From Calliopum simillimum (Eukaryota; Arthropoda; Insecta; Diptera; Lauxaniidae), in the NCBI GenBank assembly GCA_951812925.1, contig OX638368.1, positions 25,731,187 through 25,795,186 of the forward strand: a stretch of DNA of 64,000 bases, written 5' to 3'. Below are positions 1 through 11,399 of the stretch, in pieces. Each line of letters starts with the position of its first letter. Position 1 is the first letter of the stretch. The translations under genes and the position numbers were made by a program. The notes beneath the pieces were generated by a model. That model saw nothing but the letters and a program-made list of their open reading frames with translations. It was not told the origin of the DNA and ran no database searches.

Positions 1-505
1 CAAAACTGGTCATGTGGCGACTGTTCTGCTTGAGCAACGTAGGACGGTCAATTCTGAGTAGTACACCACAATTTGTTTGCCTGAAGTCTTCGGAGAAATT
101 TGAAAAACGAACAAGAGAAAACGAATCATTGTTCATCATGACAATGTGATTTCTCACACATCGGCTCAAACCAGCGCCTTTTTGACCGGCCAAAACGTCG
201 AATTGATGGATCATCCGCCGTACAGCCCTGACTTGGCACCCAATAACTTCTTTCTATTCCTGCACATCAAGAAAAAAATGCGTGGTCAATGATTTTCGTC
301 GCCAGAAGATGCTGCTGAAGCGTTCAAAATCCATGTTTTGGAGGTGTCTCAATCGGAGTGGGAAAAGTGCTTCGAAAATTGGTTTGAGCGCATGCAAAAG
401 TGTATAAATCATGCTGAAGAATACTTTGAAACACAATAAAACCATTTTTGATAATAAATATTCGCATTTTCATTATTAGGCCAGAAATATATCTAGCAGC
501 CCTCG
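1..505 (+). mobile_element. mariner-like transposase remnant (3' part)
   Basis: The plus-strand frame from about 107 to 439 reads as the C-terminal catalytic half of a mariner transposase, with the HHDN block at about 136-147 and the YSPDLAP block at about 220-240. Two defects are visible: an in-frame TGA at 289-291 after the MRGQ stretch, and Asn instead of Asp at the third catalytic position just after DLAPN. The reading ends in a normal TAA at 437-439, followed by a short 3' tail. The 5' half lies outside the window. It is a dead copy. Confidence 0.85.
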
Positions 506-513
506 TATGTTGT

Positions 514-613
514 GTAAAAGTGTTTCTTTTGTGATTTTGTTATGACCTTGGGACGACAAGTTTTATCCAAAAGGCAGTGGGTGAAATTTCGAAAATACGT
601 TTCATGAGCGTAT
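514..613. repeat. dispersed repeat, copy 1 (ACAAGTTTTATCCAAAA family)
   Basis: The stretch around 531-612 has the order TTATGACCTTGGGA, CAAGTTTTATCCAAAA, GAAAATACGTTTC. The same order recurs at about 10388-10478 and, in part, at 60635-60680. No ORF is seen. From 614 to 1154 I see only AT-rich DNA upstream of the next gene. Confidence 0.5.
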
Positions 614-1154
614 AATGTTCCAAATTGTATTTTTTATGGTGCCCACGAATTTAGACAATACAACTTGAATTTTACACTATACACGAACCTTTTAAAGTAG
701 TTTTACTTAAAAATTACTGGCTGAACCACTTGAACAAAACATTTGATGATAATGGTATTAGGGTTTTTTTTATATGGATCTTTTTTGAATTTTCAGATGT
801 AAATATAACAACCGCAGAATTTTAATGTCGATGGTAGAGAGCTTTAATAGATTAGTCCCATATACAAGAAAACTTAAGAAGGAGAGCTCAAAATGGAGAA
901 TGTAGACAAAATAATCGTGTCAATAGAAGGGTGCAACAGCAGCACTACCAATACCCTAAGAGTCCTGTAGCTTTATTTAATAAAGCCCTAACCATGTCGC
1001 TATGCCAATTTGTAAATTCTGGTTGCCAAGTACAATATCTCTAGGCAACGTAAGTAAATTTGTTTGCGAACGCTTAACTTTTTTAATTTTTCCATTAGGA
1101 GCTAATACAGCATTTTAAACGTTTAGTCTGAATTCGAAAGTAATAAAATAAAAA

Positions 1155-4100
1155 ATGTCCAATAGTTATTTTAATGAAATCTGGCATTTAAGCCAACTGG
1201 ACTGTGATGTATTGGCTGGAGCCGATTACGAACGACAAAATCAAGATATAGAGGCAACGGTCTCTGCTTTAGCATCATCTGGTGGTACAGGTGATACCAA
1301 GTTGCTAATGCAATCTAGCACATATGAGTTCTATTTACGTTATATATGCATTGCAAACAAACTGGAAGAAGTCTACGATAAAATGATACAACCACAAAAA
1401 CGACTTCTGGTGCGCAAACTACTTGATGCCTGCTTAGGTAGGGTAATCGAGTTAAAGCATGATCTTGTAAATATTGATCTAATGGAGTTTAGTTATAATG
1501 ATGCTGTTATCGAACGGCTACAATTGACGCCAATGGATACAGAATTGCATATACCACGTTATTTCCTTAGGGAACGTCGACATGAAATTGAAATCCGCAA
1601 TAAAGCAATGAATGATATTTTAATAAAACTTGGTTGGATGGAAGAGTATCCGACTGAGGAGCGTCTAACAGAAATAGAAGCTATACGTTTGATACAGATA
1701 CATGAGCGCGGACGTCAAGGACGCTTGCGAGCACATTTCATGAAAGAGATACGTATGCTTAAGGATAAGGGTAAAACAACAGAGGAGAAAGGCAAAGGTG
1801 GCACTGATACGGGATTAATGGCTGCAATGAAAATACAGAAAATGTGGCGCGGTCATACAGCACGACAGAAGACACGTAGACGTAAAATGGAAGAAATGAT
1901 ATTGATTGGAATGGTCCCACCGCCGGCGCAAGTGCAAAAGAAGTCAGCAGAAAAAATGGAAAAGCTTAATGAGGTACATATGAAGGTCGTTTGATAAGTT
2001 CGAGACTGTTTTGGATTTCCCGCACAGTGTAACTTTAAATCCAACACTACTCCCGTCAATTATTTACCCCTATTGTCTAATACGATTTTGATTCAAACTA
2101 AATAGAATTGAGATTTTGAAATCCAGAATTCGAAGTCGAAAATTTTTTCCAATCAAAATCGAATCAGCCTTATCATTTCTAGTGCAACTACCCATATAGA
2201 TCATTATAATCAAAGGTCTATACGAGCACAAGTCTTATAGTTAATGGATATTTAGAGGTACGGAGAGTCAATCGTTAATTATATGGGTTACTACTTATTC
2301 AATCTTTAGCGACTTTTGACTCTCTTTAGCTCTAACAAAACCCAACCGTCTTGCTCACCCCATAAAATCGTTATCTCAGATTTATGCTAAACGGTACGTG
2401 CTGCAGGAAGAATACAAGGAAAAGTTTGAAGAAACGTTGCAAGTAGTACGAGACGAAATTAAAACAAAACATGGACCCGTAATGATGGAAGATATAGCCG
2501 ATGAAATACGGGCTTGGATAAAAGATTGTTATGATAAAACTGGAAAATTGCCAGACTTTCCTTCCGAAGATCAAGGTGGATCATCGCACTTATTCAGTAG
2601 ACCAGGTAGGCTTTTTTTAGCTCATTTCTCTCTTAGACTTTGTAGGTTAGCTTAATGTTTGCTTTTTTATAATTATTAAAGGAACAGAAAGCGAAATGAG
2701 TCGCTCTTCCGCTAGATCCTCGAAAGAGTCCCGCAAGACTAAGGACAAATCAAAATCCCCAGCACGCAGTGGAGATTTGAATGTAAATGAAAATCAGGCA
2801 GAAGGTGAAGATTTTCAACCGGGACAATCAATGTTTTTGGCGGACATTAGAGCAGAAATAGAAGAGTAATTATATATTAGCAAAAGGATTAAATTTAAGT
2901 TCTAATATATCCACTTATCCAAAGATTCAATGAGGTTTGGCGCAACAAAGATGAGTCCGGTAATCTTTGTCAAACAGCATATGACGATATGATATATATA
3001 GAAAAGTATCAAGAAGTTGAACGTGAGTTTCGTAGAACAGTTGATGAAGTTATGCGGCAGGAACTGGAGTTATTACAGGTATGTTAATGATAGTTATGAA
3101 TTTATATAACGATGGGCTTAAGCACACATATTGTATGTTCAAAAATACTTTTTTTGTCATTTGAACCATGAAAAAATCTTCAAAGACACAATAATTGTAT
3201 TACCTTTTAAGTTTCCCAGTTGGATCATAACTGTTCGAGATATCTTCCATTGAAATAAATGTATCGCAACTCTATGAAAAAGACTAAAATAAATTGCGAT
3301 ACCTTTACTTCAATGCAAGATATCTCGGAGAGTAATGATTCAATTTAAAAAATTTAAAAATTGATGAAGATTATGACTGTCGGATGCCGTTGACACAAGT
3401 GAGCTACACTACATCCTGAAGATGCGCCATTTGTCTGAAAATAACGATTTATGCACTTTAAATCCAGAATTACTCGAATCGCAGACCTGATAGAAAAAAA
3501 CGGATGCCAGATTTGTAATCAGTGATTGCAAATTAACAAAAAAAAAGCTGTCGAGATCTCATTCATATTTTCCCCTCAGTTTTTTTGCACTGTGTTATAG
3601 GCGAAGTTACCCTAAATATTGTGTCCATTTGTCATCTGTTAGTTGGAATTTTCCCGATGGTTCTCGTTACAGCTTCTTTAAATTAAAATGTTTTCCTACT
3701 TTAGCTTTCTATTGTTAACATGAATTTCTGCTGTGGTAGATTATGCTATTATATGGTTTGTAATCAGCAATACAATAGACATTATAATTTAGAGCTGTTT
3801 TTTTATTTAGTTCATGTTCTTCTGTTTGGACGTGGTCCTCAACTTTACTACTTTTTTCGATAGATTTCTGGACATTTGTTCGATTTTGTTCTTTGTGCTT
3901 CAAACAGTTCTTCCCCTTGGATGCTACGTAATTTTCCACTTGGCTTTTCTTTAACCAACGATATGGATACCGTTTTTGCATGGCTTTCCTTCGAAAATCG
4001 AATCCGAAGTGATTTACAATCTTTACTGCATTTTGCTATGTAAGGGCCGTTTACTTTAACCCATGACTCCATTTTCCCGATATCTGTTATATTTCTGTGA

Positions 4101-5914
4101 CCCGATTCCCTGTGCCAACGATATATAAAAATCTTATTTTACGTAGTTGCAACTCTTGATTCCTTCATCACCTCGATTTTATATAAACTGGATCTCATTT
4201 TTCCAACCATGCTGCCCTTTGAAATATAGCAATTCTTATAATCGAAAGATAAAATGAACTCTTGTTCAGTTGCTCGTTTTACGGAAAATACATACCTATT
4301 GAGTCCAGGCACGTATAATACCTTTTGTAATCGTAGACTAATCTTCCTGCTTCCATTCCTGCATTGCAGGTTGAATCCACCTTCTAATAAGTTCATCTAT
4401 TTCTTCTATTTGTTTTCTTTTGCACGCCCCATAGGCATCAATGATACAGTTTCTTGAGATTTAACTAAATCAAACTTTATATCCGTTTAAAATCTCCAGT
4501 CTACTCCACCCTGCACTACGAAATTGGAGTTTATTAACTTGGTTTTGGATTTTTTTTTTTCTTGATTCCTTTTAAACATGTTATATTGCTAGCCGTGCAT
4601 ACCAATTTTACATCGGTCACCAACATCTCCATACTTATTCTCTAAAATTTGGAATAAATTCTGTTCTCTTTCTAGACGGCTGTAGGAAAAAAAGCCAAAA
4701 AAAGCAATAAGAAAACACGTCGTTCTGGCAAAAAGAGTAAAAAGAAGAAAGAGAAAGACTTAACACCCGATCGTACTACGGAGTCACTCTATGAAGAGCT
4801 TGTTACTAATGGCGTTATACGAAAATACCCAGATATTCGCCTTAATCGTTATCTAGGTGATAAATCACTAACGGAACGCAATGGCATAAATCCTTCAGCA
4901 GGTGATATACGTCAAATACTTACAGAATATTGTATATTACCTTTGGGCTCGGAACAAATACGAAACTCCTGTCCACTTATACGTTCCATATTATTAGCTG
5001 GTCCAAAAGGCTCGGGTAAAAAGACTCTCTTATATGCCATTTGTAATGAGGTGGGTGCAGTATTATTTGATCTAACACCAGCTAATATTGTTGGCAAATA
5101 CCCTGGCAAATCTGGTTTAATTATGTTACTACATTTGGTTTTGAAAGTGTCGCGCTTACTGCAACCAGCTGTCATTTATATGGGTGATGCTGAACGTCCA
5201 TTTATGAAGAAAATACCAAAAACTGATCGCACCGATCCGAAACGTCTGAAAAAAGATTTGCCAAAATTAATTAAAAATATCGCAGCTGAAGATCGTGTAC
5301 TTTTTATTGGTACATCAAATTTACCCTGGGAGGCAGATCAGAAAATGCTGCAGCAGACATATAATCGTTTCATTTATATACCAAGACCAGACTATGGCGC
5401 TATGTCATTTGCATGGAAGGCATTGTTGCAGTAAGTGAAACTATATCATTGAAACTTTTTTAGACGTAAATTGTACATATAATTTAATTATATTTTAGTG
5501 AATATTCTGGCGGCTTGTCAGCACTCGATTGCAGTGTCATGGCGAAGATTGCAGATGGCTATACCATTGGTGCAATAAATTCATGCATTAAAGAAATTCT
5601 GACATGTAAAAGAAAACTACAGCTGCGTTCGAAACCTTTATCACATGCTGAGCTTATAAATGCATTGAGGTATGTATGCCATCAGATTGTATAAAATAAT
5701 TTAAGAGAAGAAAAACTATGACCAATGGTATTTTATGCATTTTGACAGTTCACGTGATCCTGTCTATCGTGAGGAGGAAGAAGCTTTTGAGTCCTGGTGG
5801 TCCAAGACCCCATTGGGCCGTAGGCGTCAACGTGTTTTAGAATTGGAAGAGGAAGCTAAGGTAGAAGAACAAGCGCAAGCTGCTAAGCAAGGAAATGGAA
5901 AAAAGAAAGTTTAA
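1155..5914 (+). CDS. IQ and AAA domain protein, dynein regulatory complex subunit 11 type (IQCA1-like)
   Basis: Seven exons fit GT..AG rules and phase: 1155-1973, 2407-2605, 2682-2865, 2925-3078, 4676-5430, 5499-5669, 5749-5914. They total 815 codons, close to the length of human IQCA1. Exon 1 carries an IQ calmodulin-binding motif (IQKMWRGHTARQKTRRRK, about residue 225). Exon 5 opens with a Lys-rich stretch, then an AAA module with Walker A GPKGSGKK near residue 561. The Walker B-like strand AVIYMGDAE near 616 is degenerate, so ATPase activity is doubtful. Family members sit in the nexin-dynein regulatory complex of motile axonemes, which in flies points to sperm tails. Intron 4 (1.6 kb) holds a foldback element and a copia fragment. 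The stop lies 44 bp from the convergent USB1 stop. Confidence 0.85.
2078..2165. repeat. dispersed AT-rich repeat in DRC11 intron 1
   Basis: The text GTCGAAAATTTTTTCCAATC followed by AAAATCGAAT resembles 49590-49630 in the large NOL6 intron (ATCGAAAATTTTTCTAATC then AAAATCGAAT). It is probably a scrap of one family of short non-coding elements. Confidence 0.35.
3165..3375. repeat. foldback (hairpin) element in DRC11 intron 4
   Basis: The arm at 3222-3271 and the arm at 3296-3345 are inverted copies of about 50 bp. The core GAGATATCTT.CATTGAA in the left arm pairs with TTCAATG.AAGATATCTC in the right arm. The loop is only about 24 bp. No ORF. It looks like a short MITE or foldback element. Confidence 0.6.
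3700..4450 (-). pseudogene. copia-type gag-pol fragment, antisense in DRC11 intron 4
   Basis: Read on the minus strand, 4396-4139 gives a protease/pre-integrase linker of the copia type (KVLYVPGLNRYVFSV). At about 4125-4070 there is a pre-integrase motif (WHRESGHRNITDI), and at 4040-3990 the C..C pair that starts the integrase. Frames are broken between these pieces and no LTRs are seen near it. It is a decayed internal fragment that interrupts the intron but not the exons. Confidence 0.65.
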
Positions 5915-5958
5915 ATATCAATTGGCATACTGACTGACTGTCTTACCGATATCTTTAT

Positions 5959-8877
5959 TTACTTAAGTTTAAATTTGTAATGCTTGTTGCCGGTCTTACA
6001 ATTAATTTCATTTATGTCTACTTTAAAATCTTCACTCGTACGTTCGCTAACAGTTTGCACCATCTTTTCTAGTGTTGTCAATTGTGCATTCAGCTCCTGC
6101 ACATGATCGCCAACACACCACAAAATGCTTGTGTGAAATGATGGATCCTAGAATTAATTCAAAATTAGTTTTATTTTACAAGTGCATAAAGTGTTCACCT
6201 CATAAAACGTTGCTAGTCTATATTCTTGCATTACATTATCCACTGCTTTCATTAGTTTATGCATTTTATCAAAATATAATTCATCAACTTTCAAAGCTAC
6301 AAATGTTCGTGTACGTTCTTCATTTGTGTAGATTTTGAGCTGACGCAAACATACTGTAAAACTGAAAAAACAAAAAATTAATTTACCAACAAAGGAGTTC
6401 TGTGTCAGAAAGCCATTTAAAACAAGTCTCAAGGGATGGCGCATTTATATGCATTTTTCTGTTCGACCAAAATTTGTACAGGATCCGAAGAGCGTCACAC
6501 TTCTGCTGTAGTTCGAAATGTCATTTTGACCCATCCATATAAACTTGGTAATATTTGTTAATAAACTTCCGAATTCTTTTTTTTTTAATGAATATATGAG
6601 GGGTATAGAATCAAAGTACACATGTGATTTTTTTTTTCAGAATTTTGGAACTTTTTAAGTTTTTTTATTTTTTGAACAAGTTTTGAAGAATTTAAAAATG
6701 TCTGAGAAAAGTCTGAAAAAATAGGCATGTGTACTTTGGACGATTCTAAGCATTTTATGCCTCATACCCTTTTTTCCTAAGACGCCTAGCTTAAAGGTAA
6801 AAAAATGGTCATGTTCGAGTGCCCATATTTCGTAAAATTTTCAACCTAAAAGCCTTTAAAGCAATGCTATCCTATCTATGATCTCATTTTCAAATGGTTA
6901 TAACATTTTAAGCAGAAATCATACATAACCAGTTCATAGCTTATTTCGAAGGCAAAAAATAGTACTAAGCGACGCATTTAATAGAAAATAGCAAAACAAT
7001 TTTGTGCGTCCTCTACATAACCGCAAAAATCGTGTTTTTGAACTTTTAGGTTAGAATATCTCAGAAACCATATGTGATAGAGCAAATCCGACTGGATTTG
7101 TATTCAGCACCGATAAATATGTACATCGAAAATGACTATTTTGGCTTATTGTGTGTTCTGTTTTCAAATGTACCGTTTTTCCACCTCATTTAATTTTTTC
7201 ATGGGTTATTTTTAATTTTCAGATTAAATTAGTCTATTCTTCTGTTCGCATTGTGGCATTGTTTAAGGTAACATAACAATTCTAAGCAATACTTTGTAAT
7301 AAGCTTTATCAGCTGAGCTCATGTACTTGAAAATATATAAAAGGTCTTTTTCTTTAGAGATACCGAGTCTAGGCAGAATGCTCTCATTGTCATGATGTAG
7401 TAAGTTGTTGGAGTTGTTTGATCCGCAGCCTTACTTTTGCGTGGTCTCGTTGTCATCCGCCTTACCACAGCTGCAGCCATGCTTTCATCATAGTAGTTTA
7501 ATGAAAAGTCAATGTCGTACTCAGCTTGGGTAAACTTTACTGTTTTCAGTTTGGAAAATGGTATATTTTTGAAGTCAAAACAAATTTTTGTCAATCTCCT
7601 GTAGAAAAGCCCGGTACGGAGTATTTTAATGCGATACTTTTGGTATTCTGATGAGTTTTCGATAAAATACTGCATAGCAAGCGCCATTATGGAGTTGCAC
7701 AAGTAATAAGTTCCATGATATCATTTTCCTTTAACACTTTTGTAAATATTTTCATGAAGGCCTATATATTCTGTTTGTAAATTTATGTTCTTTTTAAGTC
7801 GAGATGAATTCCGTGTTGTTCTATCAAACTCTTGTTTAATCCGTTTCCTCTCTCTTCAGCGTCATAAGCCTCACACTTGGCACATATATCTGTTTATATA
7901 TCATATATATATATCATATATATCATATAATTGTTTACAAGCAGGTTATATTTGCAACAAAAATTCCAAAGAGGTTCTATCTACGAAATAATTTCTTCTT
8001 ACAAAAACGCAAGGTTCTATCTGGCAGTTACTACTTTGTGAACTTAATTCTACATTAGATGTGTGTAGATAGAACTTTGTTTGTCCAAATTTCACTAACT
8101 ATCTCAGAAGCGATACTCGATAGGAATATACGAATAGCGTTAATCGAAATAGCATGGTCTATTTAATATAAAGCAATTTATGACTCAATTTTACAAAAAA
8201 ATGTAATTTAGAATTCTGTTGTTCTAAGGTCGCGTACTATTCAACCAACCCGAATCATAAACTCTACGCGACCGAAAAACTACAAATTCTCTACAACAAA
8301 GATAATTCAAGGGACAAACAATATCCATACATACCTAGAAAATACATCAAGTGCGTTCTCCAATGACTTGCTGAATGAGTCTATCAAATGATATTGCAGC
8401 ACAATTGTTCTACTTAAACTGATATGCAAATCTTCTGATGGTTGCAGTTGTATTCCCGAATCCTTAAGCGCACATTCGCATAAGGCTTCCTGTAAGTCTT
8501 CAACAATGTTGGCATCCACTTAAATTTAAGAATTTAATTATTTTATGCAATGCTAAAAATAAAGACACCACCTGGTAGGTAAACATATGTAGCCCAATTT
8601 CCTCGTTCATGTTTGAAGCTGCGAACGCGTCCACCATGTTTGTTCGGATCGTCCCAATCATCAGTTTCAGAAACACTCTGATCTGCTCCTAGTTTGTTCA
8701 AAGCTTTTGGAAGTAATAATCTTTTTTTGTTGTTATAAAAATATGAATTCTTATTTTTGCACTGTATGAAACTCACTTCGTGTTCGCCCCGGTTATTTGG
8801 ACTTTTGCCTTTTTTATTTGTGGTGTCCCTTCATCTTCATCACTTGAAGAACTACTGCTGTAGTTTACAAGTGACAT
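5959..8877 (-). CDS. USB1: U6 snRNA phosphodiesterase USB1
   Basis: Five exons on the minus strand: 8777-8877, 8572-8720, 8335-8518, 6199-6361, 5959-6147. All phases agree and give 261 residues, nearly the human length (265). The N-terminus is Ser/Asp-rich, then [15 protein letters not shown], a hallmark of the family. The two catalytic HxS tetrapeptides of the 2H phosphoesterase fold are present: HIS near residue 115 and HTS near residue 204. Family members trim the oligo(U) tail of U6 snRNA in the nucleus and leave a protected 3' end. The start was chosen as the first ATG in frame with an acidic N-terminus. Intron 3 is about 2 kb and filled with repeats; the others are short. The 3' end converges on DRC11, so the two 3' UTRs probably overlap. 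Confidence 0.9.
6362..8334. other. large USB1 intron with inverted repeat and unassigned ORF
   Basis: This intron contains an inverted repeat at about 6595-6625 and 6724-6775 (TCAAAGTACACATG against CATGTGTACTTTGGA). An open frame on the minus strand at 7319-7702 (127 codons) ends in a basic patch ([11 protein letters not shown]) and matches nothing I recognise. An AT microsatellite of TATATCA units lies at about 7890-7930. The ORF could be transposon-derived or chance. I see no host exon in the intron. Confidence 0.4.
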
Positions 8878-8879
8878 TT

Positions 8880-8942
8880 AATATACAAATCGTATAGTTT
8901 AATATACAAATCGTATAGTTTAATATACAAATCGTATAGTTG
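8880..8942. repeat. three tandem copies of a 21-bp unit
   Basis: The unit AATATACAAATCGTATAG plus TTT is repeated three times head to tail, a few bases upstream of the USB1 start codon at 8877. It lies in the likely 5' UTR or core promoter of USB1, so copy number could vary between individuals. Confidence 0.85.
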
Positions 8943-9249
8943 TAGTTAAAATTTATTTATTTAGTGAAATTTGCAAAATAAGTAAAATTGTTGTTTACAA
9001 TTTTTGACATTTAACTCTATAGCATTCGAATTCGCACTAGCCCCCATTAGGAAATTGGAAAGTGGGCTGACGAACAGCTGATTTTTTTCAATTACAAGAT
9101 ATCGTATGTGTACACTGTACATAAATTTTAGATGTTTTTCCAAAAGTCAAAGTTTCCACTTTTTAACGCGTTGTTCGACATATTAAACTATAAGCTCCTT
9201 ACATCTAAGGTGTATTATGTTTCAGGAAATTTTTGTAGGATATTACGAG

Positions 9250-10148
9250 TAGAGTAATTTAGGGTAATGTGGACCATGCGGGTAATGTGGTGCACCCTTT
9301 TATTTCTCATATTAAAGACTGCACAACAATTCTGGTTATTTGTGCACAATAAAAAGCGAAAAACATATTCTTTACGCTCTTTGGCTTTTCTATAATGCTA
9401 ATTATTCGTGTGAAATTCTTAGCATATGCTGTGAGGTCAAGTTGACTTATTTGTAGTACTTGGTGAATAACTAAGTTACTTCCTCAGAACTCAGTTTTCT
9501 AAAATTCAAATAACTCTAATGCAATTGTGGATCTATTATTCAACGAAAAAATGCATTAGCAAGTCTGATTTTACATTTCTTTTATATAGTCAATGATTAT
9601 TTCAAAAACGTGATGTATTCGGGTAATGTGGACTACCCCATATTATATACCGTATATCAACTTTGGCTACTATTACACCTTAAAAAGCTAATTGCATGTG
9701 TAGGATACCCGAGTTTGAGTAATTTGGAGTACTATTTTACGTATGATTCGATAACCCTTCTTACTTATTCACATGTTAGTATGAATTTGGTTTATCTTAC
9801 CAGAAAATATTATGTAATAAGAATATAAAGCTATTTCATAGCAAATATAATCTTAAAAATTACTACTCGACTTTTAGTCAACAAAATTTGCGAATAACGG
9901 TACTTCTTTAGCAAATGGGCAGGGTGAGCCACATTACCCGACACTTTTCTTTTTCAGCTATTTTTAGGTACTTTCAATTTAACTGGCCTAACGCTTGAAA
10001 ATGTTAATATTTTAGTATACAAATTATCAAATAGTAAAAACAATAGAATAACTAATACAAATAAATTGACCAAGCTTACCTACTACCATTACTTTGGTAG
10101 AAATTGGTAAAAAAGAAAAAGGTAACCACATTACCCTAAATTACTCTA
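9250..10148. mobile_element. non-autonomous TIR element (GGGTAATGTGG family), about 0.9 kb
   Basis: Terminal inverted repeats of 21-23 bp are perfect: the left end (9250-9272) reads TAGAGTAATTT then AGGGTAATGTGG, and the right end (10126-10148) is its reverse complement. A TA at each outer edge fits a Tc1/mariner-type duplication. The GGGTAATGTGG word recurs inside at about 9280 and 9620, and inverted at about 9925, which would suit subterminal transposase sites. There is no convincing coding frame. I infer a MITE mobilised in trans. Confidence 0.7.
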
Positions 10149-10179
10149 AAATTTATGTAGAAAACTTTAACCCTCTACA

Positions 10180-10480
10180 TCCCCATATGGGTAATTTTTA
10201 CCCTTTTCTTTAAAAGGTACAAAAATTACACCTAAAATATTGAAGAATTTTTTGTCATAGAGAAATTTTTCATAAAATAATTAAATATAACACTTGAACC
10301 CATTATAACCCATTATTTGGGAAAAGGGGCCAAACAGACCCATAAAAACAGTATATAATGGGTTGATGTATAAAAAAAAATTACCTCGTTTGATTTTTTA
10401 TGATCTTCGGACAACAAGTTTTATCCAAAATGTAGTTTTAGAGTTTTACAATGGGTTGAACTTTCGAAAATACGTTTCTT
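10180..10480. repeat. dispersed repeat, copy 2 (TATATAATGGGTT / TTTTATCCAAAATG)
   Basis: It shares ordered blocks with 60520-60690: AACCCATTA at the left, GTATATAATGGGTT, then TTATGATC..GGACAACAAG and TTTTATCCAAAATGTA. The right half also matches copy 1 at 531-612. Non-coding. Confidence 0.55.
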
Positions 10481-10650
10481 TTGCGTATTTTAACTAAAAG
10501 AAACAATAGGGAGGACTCATTCAAACCGCAGTTTATGTTAAAGTGGCACAACTTTGTATGAAGAATTAATTCCGCAGTTTCCGGTCCGCATCGATTGAGT
10601 AGTGTAAAATATGTGCAGAAATTTCCTTAATGCGAACAGCTGTCTTTTAA

Positions 10651-11016
10651 GTGGTTTCAATTCCTTCTTATTTCGGAAGCTTTTTGATGAAAATGGTGAG
10701 TCACACGATGAAAAGTATCAGAATCTCTTTTGTGGAGAATGACAGGTTCTACAGACAATATTGATTTGCATTAACAAAAAAGTAACCGTTTAGGAAATGC
10801 ACACTCTATAAAATCGAATTTTCAACTTTTTGCTGTTTTTTAAGAATATTTACTAAACGTTTACTTTTTCGTTAACGCAAATCAATATTACTTGTAGAAC
10901 CTTAGATTTTTCACAAAAGAGCTTCTGATACTTTTTATCATTCGACTCACCGTTTTCATCAAAAACCTCCTAAATGAAAAGTAATTGAAATCACACGGAT
11001 TTCGAAACAGGCCAGG
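10651..11016. mobile_element. long-armed foldback element, copy A
   Basis: The left arm (10651-10800) and right arm (about 10850-10992) are inverted copies along about 140 bp. Landmarks are AGCTTTTTGATGAAAA, GGTGAGTC, AAAGTATCAGAA, AGGTTCTAC, AATATTGATTTGC and AAAGTAACCGTTTAG. The right arm carries their complements in reverse order. A second member is at 62741-63110. No ORF. Confidence 0.75.
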
Positions 11017-11159
11017 GGTCGAATCGACGCATCCGTGAACGTCATGTCATGTTTTTTGCATTACTAAATACACAATTTTACTACGAATTGTACGTTCACT
11101 GATGTGGTGATTCAGCTCCTGTGTGATGTATGTAGGTTGTACGCTGGTGACATAGGCCC

Positions 11160-11370
11160 CTATTGCGTATCGAAACACTTTTTGGTTTTGTTTCCAGATT
11201 GTTTTCTATCCATCTATCCACATTGCCGACGGAAACCAAAGCTGTCAGTTCCTTTTCTCCATCTCGAAATCGCAACTTGGCTGCACTATTCAAAAAGGAA
11301 CTAAATATAATTTCGACTGGTGACAAGAACCGAAACCAAAATTCGTTACGATACGCAATATGGGCCATAA
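11160..11370 (-). repeat. dispersed repeat shared with NOL6 intron
   Basis: Plus-strand text CATTGCCGACGGAAACCAAA then GCTGTCAGTT matches CATTGCCTACGGAAACCAAA then GCTGTCAGTT at 48805-48835. The block CGTATCGAAAC..TTT lies upstream in both. A short minus-strand ORF spans it in both places, but stops and frame changes argue against a gene. Confidence 0.5.
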
Positions 11371-11399
11371 TCAGGCTCTTCTTCTTTAAGAGATGACAA

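Noticed and set aside
2398..2655. Independent 85-codon gene
   Set aside because: It is exon 2 of DRC11 extended into its flanking introns.
9610..9828. 72-codon ORF inside the TIR element as a transposase
   Set aside because: Too short, no DDE-type motif.
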